Shown here one piece after another: positions 24,869-32,132 of a stretch of DNA of 64,000 nucleotides. Within the stretch, counting starts at the first letter, position 1. Every line of letters begins with the position of its first letter. Below the pieces are notes generated by a model. It did no database searches, had not been told where the DNA came from, and saw only the letters and a program-made list of their open reading frames with translations. The position numbers were made by a program, and so were the translations under genes. Source of the stretch: a virus; IMG/VR virus record IMGVR_UViG_3300011189_000006, positions 1 through 64,000 of that record. The stretch is one strand, 5' to 3'.

Positions 24869-25285
24869 ATGAAAAAAATAAAAATACAAAAGTTTAACGA
24901 GTCACATGAAGGAAAAAGTGAGAACTATATGTTTTTTGCTAACCTAAATCATGTTTGTAGAATGGTATCAGAGATGATGTGTATGGATAAGGGTGATGTA
25001 GATGAAATCTTAAAACAACATGATTGGGCAAATGACCACCTATCTAAATCTATGGAGTCAATACAACACGTTTATAATTTTCTATTAGCATGTGAAAAGG
25101 GTGAAAATCCAGAAGTACCAGAAGAATGTAGAGACACACAGCACCACGATATGCATAGTGGTGACACACAAGGACACGATACACATAGTGGTGAAATGCA
25201 CGATGATGAAATGCATAGCGAAGAAGAAATGGAAGAAGATATGAAAATGGAATCTAAAATATCTAAGTTTAAAGACTTTAAATAA
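24869..25285 (+). CDS. His/Asp/Glu-rich protein, possibly metal-binding
   Basis: The protein has 138 residues. The N-terminus MKKIKIQKFNES resembles the head-targeting-like peptides. Residues 20-85 are helical and contain NHVCRMVSEMMCMDKG. From about 90 onward there is an imperfect repeat of HDMHSGDTQGHDTHSGEMHDD type with at least nine His, then a Glu-rich stretch and a basic end. Clustered His and Asp could bind divalent metals. The repeat is low-complexity and may have grown by slippage. A terminator follows. Confidence 0.6.
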   Translation: MKKIKIQKFNESHEGKSENYMFFANLNHVCRMVSEMMCMDKGDVDEILKQHDWANDHLSKSMESIQHVYNFLLACEKGENPEVPEECRDTQHHDMHSGDTQGHDTHSGEMHDDEMHSEEEMEEDMKMESKISKFKDFK

Positions 25286-25304
25286 TAGAATAAAATTTGT
25301 AAGT

Positions 25305-25335
25305 AAAAAGGACCATTAGTTTGGTCTTTTTTTTT
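25305..25335 (+). terminator. Rho-independent terminator
   Basis: AAAAAG(G)ACC pairs with GGTCTTTTT, with one bulged G and an 8-nt loop, followed by a T-run. It closes the operon 23534-25285. Confidence 0.7.
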
Positions 25336-25376
25336 GAATTATACCCAACAAAATATAATATAATAATATAACTGAT

Positions 25377-25883
25377 ATGAGTACAAGTAAATCATATGAC
25401 CAAGCTGAGGTAGATAGAATAGAGAAAGCAAAAGAGACTAACGAAAAGCTAGAAATTTTTTTTGAAAACAAAAGGAAAGATTGGAACAATAAAGTGAAGC
25501 CAATATTTGAGGTTTTAAAATTAGATCCAACAAACCCTGGTAACTCTAAAAAATTACTAGACTACCAATCTATGGCATTGGTATATAGACAAGATATAAA
25601 TGACCAAATAAACCTATTCCTTAATAAAAGGAGCAAAGAGTCTGTAAAGTTAAAGGGATTAAAGCAAGAGAAGTTTATATTCTATGCAACAGGCTTTGGT
25701 ATAAAAACCAATCTAGGAGAAAAGGGCATATTGATAGATGGCCATATAGCACAAAATCAAAGAACTATGGAACTTATAGAGTCTTACATTCAGTTTCTAA
25801 GAGATACTGTCAAAAATATTGAATCCTTTGGATATAGTATTAAAAACATAATTGAATTATTAAACTACTTAGGTAGCCAATAG
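25377..25883 (+). CDS. uvsY: UvsY-like recombination mediator
   Basis: The protein has 168 residues (T4 UvsY has 137). The C-terminal half fits the UvsY layout: a basic segment with KLKGLKQEKFIFYATG, then a Gly/Leu linker and IDGHIAQNQRTMELIESYIQFL, ending GYSIKNIIELLNYLGS, like the T4 ending GFAIKHIQDMRAFEAG. UvsY loads the UvsX recombinase onto gp32-coated single-stranded DNA in strand invasion and in starting recombination-dependent replication. It forms a pair with the next gene (12 nt gap). The call relies on pattern and length only. Confidence 0.6.
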   Translation: MSTSKSYDQAEVDRIEKAKETNEKLEIFFENKRKDWNNKVKPIFEVLKLDPTNPGNSKKLLDYQSMALVYRQDINDQINLFLNKRSKESVKLKGLKQEKFIFYATGFGIKTNLGEKGILIDGHIAQNQRTMELIESYIQFLRDTVKNIESFGYSIKNIIELLNYLGSQ

Positions 25884-25895
25884 AGAGAACGCAAT

Positions 25896-26249
25896 ATGAA
25901 TAATATAAGTTTTAAGTTGAAAAAAAATTGGGAAATTAAGTCTGACTTACTTGAAAATGGATCTCAAATTATCTTCTATGAGGGTCATATATTCGAACCA
26001 GATGAAAATAGTTTATATGTGATAAGTAGCCCAGTTGGTACTAGGACACTCTCGCTAGAACAGATGAGAGAACATGATAAATTTATGGAAGTAAAGCAAC
26101 ATAATATGAATATAACTAATACTGATGATGAGGTAACTAATGATGAAGTTGTTAATAACTGGAGAATACAACTTGATGTCAAAACTACTAAAAGTAAGCT
26201 CAAAGAAGTTCAGGTATTAATTGAAAAGCATATATATCCAATTCTTTAA
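25896..26249 (+). CDS. Hypothetical protein downstream of uvsY
   Basis: The protein has 117 residues: a strand-rich N-terminal half (WEIKSDLLENGSQIIFYEGHIFEP), an acidic linker (about 75-88) and a helical end. No family recognised. It is probably cotranslated with the UvsY-like gene, and its end overlaps by 4 nt the end of the convergent DUF5872 gene. Confidence 0.65.
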   Translation: MNNISFKLKKNWEIKSDLLENGSQIIFYEGHIFEPDENSLYVISSPVGTRTLSLEQMREHDKFMEVKQHNMNITNTDDEVTNDEVVNNWRIQLDVKTTKSKLKEVQVLIEKHIYPIL

Positions 26250-27067
26250 CTCTTAACCTTTGCCTTCTTTGTATTACTAACACTTTTTTTACCCTCTTTA
26301 CCAGCTTTAATCTTTTTGGTAACAGTAGCCTTTCTTTCACTCTTTGATAATGACTCGGCTTTTTTCCTAGGTAAACACCTTTGCATACTTTTTCCTTCTG
26401 GCATACTCCCACAAGATCCTGCTATATTACCTTGTGTATCTATTCTAACCCAATCATCGTCAAACCATTTGTCTAGAGCTTCATTCTTCTTCCAAGAACC
26501 ACCCCAACTATTATATTTTTTAACTGCTGCACCATTTGAGTAAGCACTAGGATATACATCAAAGCCTTTACCATCATTCGGAGAGTCGTATGTCTCGCCT
26601 TTGTGTCTAACAGATGCAACACCACCGTGTCTAGTTCCCTTAACCCATCTAAGTGCTTTCTGCCAAAGTTTTTTATCAGTTGCAGTGTTTCCTTTGGACT
26701 CATTTTTCGAAAAATCTTGAAATTTAATTAAAGTTTTTCTATCTTCCATAACACCTATCAATTGTTGTATCTCTTTCTCTATCATAGAAAGACCTTCATC
26801 AACAGAAGATACCTTTTTACTAAAATCTATTTTATTCCCAACAATCTTCATCATAAACAAATCATCAATCTCAAACTCAAATCTTATTGGGTTATCATCT
26901 ATCACAAAATTTACAATTAGTTCATTATCATTATCCCCTTCCCATTGATACATAAGGTCAGATCCATTTGTAGAGTTTTTCAACAAATCACTCAACTCCT
27001 GCATCTTAGCATTTATATTATCAGAGTCTTTACTTTCGTTTATAAAATTTAAATATTTCTTTATCAT
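26246..27067 (-). CDS. DUF5872-type basic protein with head-targeting-like N-terminus
   Basis: The protein has 273 residues from the ATG at 27067, chosen over the in-frame TTG at 27088 because a promoter motif lies 5 nt before it. The N-terminus is MIKKYLNFINES (I-N-E cleavage-like). Residues ~125-270 match the DUF5872 pattern: LWQKALRWVKGTRHGG, YDSPNDGKGFDVYPSAYSNG, WVRIDTQGNIAGSCG, QRCLPRKKAESLSKSERKA. The tail is Lys-rich (KKIKAGKEGKKSVSNTKK). The function of DUF5872 is unknown. A basic DNA-binding-like tail with a head-type signal suggests packaging with DNA; this is inference. Confidence 0.7.
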   Translation of the reverse strand: MIKKYLNFINESKDSDNINAKMQELSDLLKNSTNGSDLMYQWEGDNDNELIVNFVIDDNPIRFEFEIDDLFMMKIVGNKIDFSKKVSSVDEGLSMIEKEIQQLIGVMEDRKTLIKFQDFSKNESKGNTATDKKLWQKALRWVKGTRHGGVASVRHKGETYDSPNDGKGFDVYPSAYSNGAAVKKYNSWGGSWKKNEALDKWFDDDWVRIDTQGNIAGSCGSMPEGKSMQRCLPRKKAESLSKSERKATVTKKIKAGKEGKKSVSNTKKAKVKS

Positions 27068-27072
27068 AATAC

Positions 27073-27082
27073 TATATATTAT
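27073..27082 (-). promoter_or_regulatory. Phage promoter motif ATAATATATA, 5 nt from ATG
   Basis: Minus-strand ATAATATATA, 5 nt before the ATG at 27067. It supports that start over the upstream TTG. Confidence 0.5.
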
Positions 27083-27100
27083 TTTCAAAACTTGTATTTG

Positions 27101-27508
27101 TTACATATTATCATAATCTAAATCTTCTAAGCCTAAATAATCCATAAACTCACCTATTGCATTATTAGTATCTTCTTTACTGAAGTAGCCAGTGAGTTCC
27201 ATTACAATATCACCTTCACTCATTCCATTCAGTATCGATTTTTTAAAAATTGAATATAAACCAGTATATACACGTCCTTGTAATTGTCCTTCAAAATTAC
27301 TTGGAGAGTACTGTGCATGTCTTGATGAAGAGTTTGGTGGTGTGCCTTTCTTAACAGCACCAGATGATATATCGGAAAAAAACTCAACACCATCAACAAC
27401 AATGTTGCCTCTAGTATTAATCTCTACTTTTCTACCAAATAAGCTAAGTATTTTACTTTTTTTACTTTCTTTCATCATTCTTTGTTTAAAGCTATCTATG
27501 TTTTTCAT
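27101..27508 (-). CDS. Hypothetical protein with head-targeting-like N-terminus
   Basis: The protein has 135 residues and begins MKNIDSFKQRMMKES, a variant of the head-targeting-like peptide. The rest has a short beta region (KVEINTRGNIVVDGVEF) and an acidic helical end. No family recognised. It precedes the DUF5872 gene on the same strand, but that gene has its own promoter motif. Confidence 0.6.
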   Translation of the reverse strand: MKNIDSFKQRMMKESKKSKILSLFGRKVEINTRGNIVVDGVEFFSDISSGAVKKGTPPNSSSRHAQYSPSNFEGQLQGRVYTGLYSIFKKSILNGMSEGDIVMELTGYFSKEDTNNAIGEFMDYLGLEDLDYDNM

Positions 27509-27690
27509 CTTGTGTTATTTTTTTTTATACAAATATATATTAAATAAGAAGTATGGCAAAACTTATAATGATATATTCAACTATTTAATACTTATGGTCT
27601 ATAACATTATAATGTCTGTTGTATGTAATACATTATAGTTTATTTATGACAACAAATTATTTTTTTCAAATACAAATACAAATAAATAAA

Positions 27691-28476
27691 ATGTCTGATA
27701 AAATAAAATTCAAAATTAAAAATGATATGTTTCCCGATTTCATATCAAAATTAAAAGACTTAACGAATATTGATAAGACAATAAAGTTAAAAATAGACAG
27801 GGATAATATACTTATGTACTCTATGCTAGGTAGTGGTTCTATAATGGTAGCTTTTAAAAATTATATCCTAAAGACTAGCGATTATCTAGAAACAAAAGAA
27901 GATATAGAATACACATACGATATTATTATCACTAGTTGTGATAAGTTTGTAAAGAATCTTAGTTTTATAAAAGAAGAAGATTTAATTGGTATGGTTATTA
28001 CACATAGAGATTCTAATGAGAATGATGATGTTAGGGTTGCTAGAAAAATAGAAATAAAGGGTGGTAAACTAAAAGTAAATTGGCTAGCAGGTGAGTACTA
28101 TGAGGTGAGAGATTTAACCAAAGAAAAATTAGAAGAAAATCTTGACTTAGACAATAGAACTTGGAACTTTTCTCTTACACAATCACAATTTAGTGATGTG
28201 AAGAAGCTATCAAAAATAAACACTGACAATATAATAACGTTCAATGTTGATAAAGGAAAAGTATCTATATTTGAAAGAGCAGCATGGGATTTAGAAATTG
28301 GGATGATAGAAAATATTGATAAGAACTTTATATTTAATAAGAGGTTTTTAAAGTGTGTTGATGAAACAATGGAAAACATAGAGTTTAGTTTGTTCGACAC
28401 TTTCATACTTGTCAAAAACAACGATAACAATCTGATGTTGTCATATGAACAAGATTTTTCAGATGAAGATTTATAA
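27691..28476 (+). CDS. Sliding clamp-like protein (T4 gp45 type)
   Basis: 261 residues from ATG 27691, chosen because the 24 upstream in-frame residues look non-coding. Secondary structure alternates strands and helices as in PCNA-type clamps. Residues ~150-185 (SLTQSQFSDVKKLSKINTDNIITF followed by DKGKVSIFERAAWD) fit the gp45 second-domain start (T4: TEIKAEDLQQLLRVSRGLQIDTIAI). The end MLSYEQDFSDEDL is PCNA-like. A clamp gene fits its location just before the polymerase locus. T4 gp45 also activates late transcription, relevant to the late-type promoters here. Confidence 0.55.
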   Translation: MSDKIKFKIKNDMFPDFISKLKDLTNIDKTIKLKIDRDNILMYSMLGSGSIMVAFKNYILKTSDYLETKEDIEYTYDIIITSCDKFVKNLSFIKEEDLIGMVITHRDSNENDDVRVARKIEIKGGKLKVNWLAGEYYEVRDLTKEKLEENLDLDNRTWNFSLTQSQFSDVKKLSKINTDNIITFNVDKGKVSIFERAAWDLEIGMIENIDKNFIFNKRFLKCVDETMENIEFSLFDTFILVKNNDNNLMLSYEQDFSDEDL

Positions 28477-28491
28477 AAAAATAAAAAATAT

Positions 28492-28839
28492 ATGATTGAT
28501 AGAGATAACGACTTAGACTTAAAAAAACCTATTTTTGTTCTATATGTTAATGGTGAAGGATATTCAAGACATAATACAGAAGAAAAGATAGATCATTACA
28601 AGCATTACTTAGAAAAAGATAATATAACACTTGTTGTTATTGTATCCGATAGGGATTCATTAGAAATAGTGTGGAATGGTAGTGATTACATGAAATCTGA
28701 TCAACTACTACAAACTGATATTGATAAGATAAAGAAAAGTATGTGTAAAATATATGAAGTGGTATCCGAAGATATTACAGATGCTAACATAAAAAGAAAG
28801 TTAAGAAAATATCTAATAGAAGATATACTAGATGAATAA
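28492..28839 (+). CDS. Hypothetical protein between clamp and methyltransferase
   Basis: The protein has 115 residues with an alternating strand/helix pattern (KKPIFVLYVNGEGYSRHN, NITLVVIVSDRDSLEIVW), a small alpha/beta fold. It starts 15 nt after the clamp-like gene and its end overlaps the methyltransferase start by 8 nt, so the three form one operon. Function unknown. Confidence 0.7.
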   Translation: MIDRDNDLDLKKPIFVLYVNGEGYSRHNTEEKIDHYKHYLEKDNITLVVIVSDRDSLEIVWNGSDYMKSDQLLQTDIDKIKKSMCKIYEVVSEDITDANIKRKLRKYLIEDILDE

Positions 28840-29584
28840 AAAAGTAATACACGGCGACTGTTTTGACTATATGCCAAATATAGCAAGTAAAAGTATAGAC
28901 TTGATATTTGCAGATTTACCATATGGGACTACTAAGTGTAAGTGGGATTGTATTTTACCACTAGATAAACTATGGTTAGAATATAAGAGAATAATCAAAG
29001 ATGATGGTGCTATATTATTGTTTGCTCAGACACCATTTGATAAAGTTTTGGGAAGCTCTAATTTAGAAATGCTAAGATATGAATGGATATGGGAGAAAAC
29101 ACAATCTACTGGGTTTTTTAATGCAAAGAAAATGCCTATGAAATCGCATGAGAATATTTTGGTATTTTACAAAAAACTACCAACTTACAATCCACAGATG
29201 ACAAATGGGCATAAACCTATGAATTCATATACTAAGAAAGCATCTGTTCAGAATAAGACAAAAATATATGGGAAGGTAGATAAAGATGTAAGTGGGGGTG
29301 GTGAAACAATAAGGTATCCTAGAAGTGTACAGATATTCCCTTCTGATAAGCAAAAAAACAAATTAAATGGAACTATACACCCAACACAAAAGCCGTTAAA
29401 ACTTATAGAGTTTTTCATAAAATCGTATACAAATAAGGATGACTTAGTATTAGATAATGTAGCGGGTAGTGGAACAGTTGCCGTTGCGTGTGAGAACTTA
29501 GAAAGAAATTATATAGTCATTGAAAAGGAAATAGAGTATTATAATATTATATTGAAAAGATTAGAAATTAATAAAAATTTATGA
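28832..29584 (+). CDS. DNA (adenine-N6 or cytosine-N4) methyltransferase
   Basis: The protein has 250 residues. It contains the amino-methyltransferase catalytic motif as FADLPYG (27-32; DLPY in place of the usual DPPY) and near the C-terminus an S-adenosylmethionine site as DNVAGSGT (208-215), followed by ERNYIVIEKE. The order (catalytic motif first, SAM motif last) is that of beta-class enzymes such as those of type II systems. TIHPTQKP (about 184-191) is the usual conserved block before the SAM motif. No restriction enzyme is nearby; it probably protects phage DNA or marks it. Confidence 0.87.
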   Translation: MNKKVIHGDCFDYMPNIASKSIDLIFADLPYGTTKCKWDCILPLDKLWLEYKRIIKDDGAILLFAQTPFDKVLGSSNLEMLRYEWIWEKTQSTGFFNAKKMPMKSHENILVFYKKLPTYNPQMTNGHKPMNSYTKKASVQNKTKIYGKVDKDVSGGGETIRYPRSVQIFPSDKQKNKLNGTIHPTQKPLKLIEFFIKSYTNKDDLVLDNVAGSGTVAVACENLERNYIVIEKEIEYYNIILKRLEINKNL

Positions 29585-29615
29585 AATTACATTAAACATA
29601 GTACTTAGTAAAAAC

Positions 29616-29623
29616 TATAAATA
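29616..29623 (+). promoter_or_regulatory. Possible T4-type late promoter (TATAAATA) before the polymerase fragment
   Basis: A perfect TATAAATA lies 25 nt before the ATG at 29649 in the 64-nt gap between methyltransferase and polymerase fragment. Confidence 0.3.
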
Positions 29624-29648
29624 AAAACGAATAATAAACAAAAACTCT

Positions 29649-30365
29649 ATGAAGGCTGAAACCAAAAAAGAAATAGAGTCATTGAAAAAACAAGCGAGCA
29701 AGCTAAAAAAGGAAGTTGATTACTACAACGCCTTACAGCTTGCTCTTTGTTAACCCCCGCTAATTTATTTAGGGGGGGGTGGATGACTAAAATTAGTATT
29801 AAACGGAAGCTATGGTGCTTTTGCTGCTCCTTACTTTATCTTATATAATAACCACGTTGCTGGTACTATTACATCAGAAGGTAGGGAACTTACAAAAAAG
29901 ATGGACAAAGATAATGAGGACTATTGGTACAAACAATGGCACTTAGACTTTGAATTGCATAAAAAACTATACATTGATAATGTAACACAAATATCTGAAA
30001 AAGAACCAGTTAGTATATATGGTGATAGTGTAGATGGGAAGTCCATTATAAATACACTAGAGGGTAAATTTACGATAAAAGATCTTTATGATAAACAAAA
30101 TAAATTATCTATCAGAAAAGATAAAGAAGTTATACCTGTTAACTTTAAGTCATTAAATTGGACTGATGATGAAAAAATACATTATTCTAAGGTGAAGAAT
30201 ATAATTAGACACAAAACTTCTAAAAAGAAATGGAAAATAAAGAGTGGTGGTAAGGAAATCATTATAACAGAAGATCATTCCCTAATTGTTTTTAGAAATG
30301 GTGAAAAAATGGAAATAAAACCAAAGGAATTAAAAAGTGGTGATAGAGTTATAATACATAATTAA
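29649..30365 (+). CDS. 43: DNA polymerase family B, middle fragment with N-terminal split intein; interrupted by a 39-nt insertion
   Basis: From ATG 29649 the frame encodes a charged helix ending KKEVDYYNALQLAL, then meets TGT TAA. After 39 nt it continues in the same frame from 29787 as KLVLNGSYGAFAAPYF (polymerase motif B) to SIYGD at 30026 (first half of motif C). This aligns with T4 gp43 around VKQMAMKILINSLYGAL. After YGD, 112 residues of intein follow: Ser1 (SVDGKSIINTLEGKFTI), block B (IIITEDHSLIVF), ending GDRVIIHN stop. The frame after the insertion has no start codon before M at 29901, beyond motif B, so the two parts must be joined to make a working polymerase. The N-terminal exonuclease domain is not here. 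Confidence 0.85.
29748..29786 (+). other. 39-nt in-frame insertion with hairpin: candidate ribosomal bypass element
   Basis: Thirteen codons, including TAA (29751-29753) and TGA (29784-29786), lie between CTT (29745-29747) and CTA (29787-29789), both Leu. The insert contains a GC-rich hairpin: C54-58 and CTAA (29760-29763) pair with TTAG (29769-29772) and the G-run, loop TTTAT. An eight-G run is very unusual in this AT-rich DNA. Removing one Leu codon plus the insert restores LQLAL-KLVLNGSYG, matching family B polymerases without gap. The T4 gene 60 bypass has the same parts: matched codons, stop after take-off, hairpin. Confidence 0.6.
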
Positions 30366-30394
30366 AAAGACTATAGACAGAATAGAACTAGCAT

Positions 30395-31711
30395 ATGAAA
30401 AAAGAAAATTATAAACTTTTAGAAATTGAAAGTGTAGAAGAAATTGGAAGCTTTGAGGATGAATACGTATATGATTTAGAAATGGAAGACGAATCACATA
30501 CCTTCATAGCAAATGATATATTAGTACATAACACAGATTCAATTTTTGTATCATTCAAACCATGTATGGATCACTGTGATTGGAAAAATAAAGTATTTAA
30601 CAAAGAGTATTTAAACTCTATTGATAAACCATTCATAGTATTATCAAGAACTAAACTAGATATAGACAATCCAAATTTAGTTGGGAAGATTATATCTAAT
30701 AATAACACGGAAGATGATATTGATAAATTTGAAGAACTTTTAAAAAAGCCACATGATTTAATTTTAATGGATGGGTTTTACTCTAATAACAGAGATATAG
30801 TAAAAATTGTTAAAGACATGAACTTTGGTGATAATCTAATCTGGAACTGGTCTAATGAAGTTGACTTTATCAACGGGATTGACCAAATAAGATTTGCTAA
30901 CTTCTTCAAACAAATGCTTGATGAACATGCTGATAGTTATGGTGTTGAGAATAAAGAAGATTTTGAATTAGAAAGAATATCAGAGTCTATTATCAATATA
31001 GCTAAGAAAAAGTATATCCAACACATATTATTCGAAGATGGAATTCCTTATGAAAGAATGGATTATATATTCCCAAAAGGTGTTGAATTAGTTAGATCAT
31101 CAACACCCGCATTTGCTAGAACTAAGATTGTTGATATTGTAAAGTATTTATTTTCTCACCCAGATACATTTAATATAAAGGATTTGTTAAGATTAGTTAA
31201 AGACCTTAGAAATGAGTTTGAATTAGCAGATATTGATGATATATCAATGCAATCTTCCGTTTCTAAATATGATGTTAAGGTTATAAACGATAAGTCGTTA
31301 CCACTTCAATTTGTAAGTGGTGCACATTTTGCAGTCAAGTCGGCAGCACATCACAACTATCTATTAAACGAGAACAAGTCACTACAAAATAAGTACGAGT
31401 TTATAAAATCTGGGACTAAAATAAAGTACTATGTTTGTAAGGATAAAAAGATAACAGGTATGTTTGCTTATATAAGAGGATCTTATCCTATCGAAATGGC
31501 ACCAGAGATTGACTATGATACACAATTTTCTAAGTCTATACTATCACCTATAAATTCTATTATAGAGCCACTAGGGATGCCAGAAATAACCAAAAGGTTA
31601 TCAGTGGTAATGGATATATTCTCTGGGTTTGGTATGTCACCAAATAAAAAGAAAAATGACGATGATGATTTGGGAGATATTCACGATGATGGCGATGATT
31701 TTCCATGGTAA
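30395..31711 (+). CDS. 43: C-terminal split intein plus C-terminal part of DNA polymerase B
   Basis: The protein has 438 residues. Residues 1-46 are the C-terminal half of an intein: MKKENYKLLEIESVEEIG, block F YVYDLEMEDESHTFIAND, block G ILVHN. Then Thr+1 begins the extein TDSIFVSF, completing polymerase motif C (YGD + TDS). The rest is the palm/thumb of a T4-type polymerase, including VSKYDV (T4: IAKYDV). The end is acidic (DDGDDFPW), likely for clamp binding as in the T4 C-terminus. Only 29 nt separate it from the N-terminal half. The product would be joined by protein trans-splicing. Confidence 0.88.
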   Translation: MKKENYKLLEIESVEEIGSFEDEYVYDLEMEDESHTFIANDILVHNTDSIFVSFKPCMDHCDWKNKVFNKEYLNSIDKPFIVLSRTKLDIDNPNLVGKIISNNNTEDDIDKFEELLKKPHDLILMDGFYSNNRDIVKIVKDMNFGDNLIWNWSNEVDFINGIDQIRFANFFKQMLDEHADSYGVENKEDFELERISESIINIAKKKYIQHILFEDGIPYERMDYIFPKGVELVRSSTPAFARTKIVDIVKYLFSHPDTFNIKDLLRLVKDLRNEFELADIDDISMQSSVSKYDVKVINDKSLPLQFVSGAHFAVKSAAHHNYLLNENKSLQNKYEFIKSGTKIKYYVCKDKKITGMFAYIRGSYPIEMAPEIDYDTQFSKSILSPINSIIEPLGMPEITKRLSVVMDIFSGFGMSPNKKKNDDDDLGDIHDDGDDFPW

Positions 31712-31718
31712 TTAAAAC

Positions 31719-31756
31719 AAAACTCTTACTATTTCATATAATAGTAAGAGTTTTTT
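31719..31756 (+). terminator. Strong rho-independent terminator after polymerase
   Basis: AAAACTCTTACTATT (31719-31733) pairs perfectly with 31740-31754 around a 6-nt loop, followed by Ts: a 15-bp stem. Confidence 0.9.
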
Positions 31757-31760
31757 AATT

Positions 31761-32081
31761 ATGCATATAAGGAAGGAAATAATACAAGGTGTTGAATATA
31801 ATTTCTATAATGATATAGATTATAAAACTGTCTTAAATCACTGTAACGAAGGCACAGATGGGTTTATGTATATTCTTATTAAAGATTTAGAAGAAGAAAG
31901 CAAAAAATTTGAAAGAAGTTCTAAAATAAATAATATATTAAATAATACACCAATACTTACAATTGATAATATAAATAACTCATACATATCATCTTACCTT
32001 TATGGGTCAGAAGACATTGATACATTTTTGAGTATAATAATAGATAAAATAAGAAGAGATTATAATAATACCAAGTACTAG
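31761..32081 (+). CDS. Hypothetical protein
   Basis: The protein has 106 residues, starting 5 nt after the polymerase terminator. A short N-terminal strand region (KEIIQGVEYNFYNDIDYKTV) precedes mostly helical sequence. No known domain. The TnpB element is inserted shortly after its stop. Confidence 0.6.
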   Translation: MHIRKEIIQGVEYNFYNDIDYKTVLNHCNEGTDGFMYILIKDLEEESKKFERSSKINNILNNTPILTIDNINNSYISSYLYGSEDIDTFLSIIIDKIRRDYNNTKY

Positions 32082-32109
32082 GAGAGTAAACCATATATTT
32101 AGTGAACTA

Positions 32110-32132
32110 CTTAACCGCTAAAGGCGGTTAAG
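32110..32132 (-). ncRNA. Right-end hairpin / likely 3' part of the TnpB guide RNA (omega RNA)
   Basis: CTTAACCGC and GCGGTTAAG form a 9-bp stem with a 5-nt loop overlapping the tnpB stop codon. In known TnpB systems the guide RNA covers the tnpB 3' end and right end, and its guide is the flanking DNA. Here the guide would be read leftward from about 32101 (TAAATATATGG...). Confidence 0.5.

Noticed and set aside
25140-25230. Tandem DNA repeat suggesting a replication origin
   Set aside because: It encodes the His/Asp-rich tail of the 24869 gene; no iteron-like features.
29748-29786. Group I or group II intron in the polymerase gene
   Set aside because: 39-42 nt is far too short for a self-splicing intron and no conserved core is present.
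30366-30394. Single continuous intein interrupted by a sequencing error
   Set aside because: The N-half ends at a natural split point after block B, the C-half has its own ATG, and the 29-nt gap contains no protein-like sequence in any frame; an error cannot be excluded without reads.
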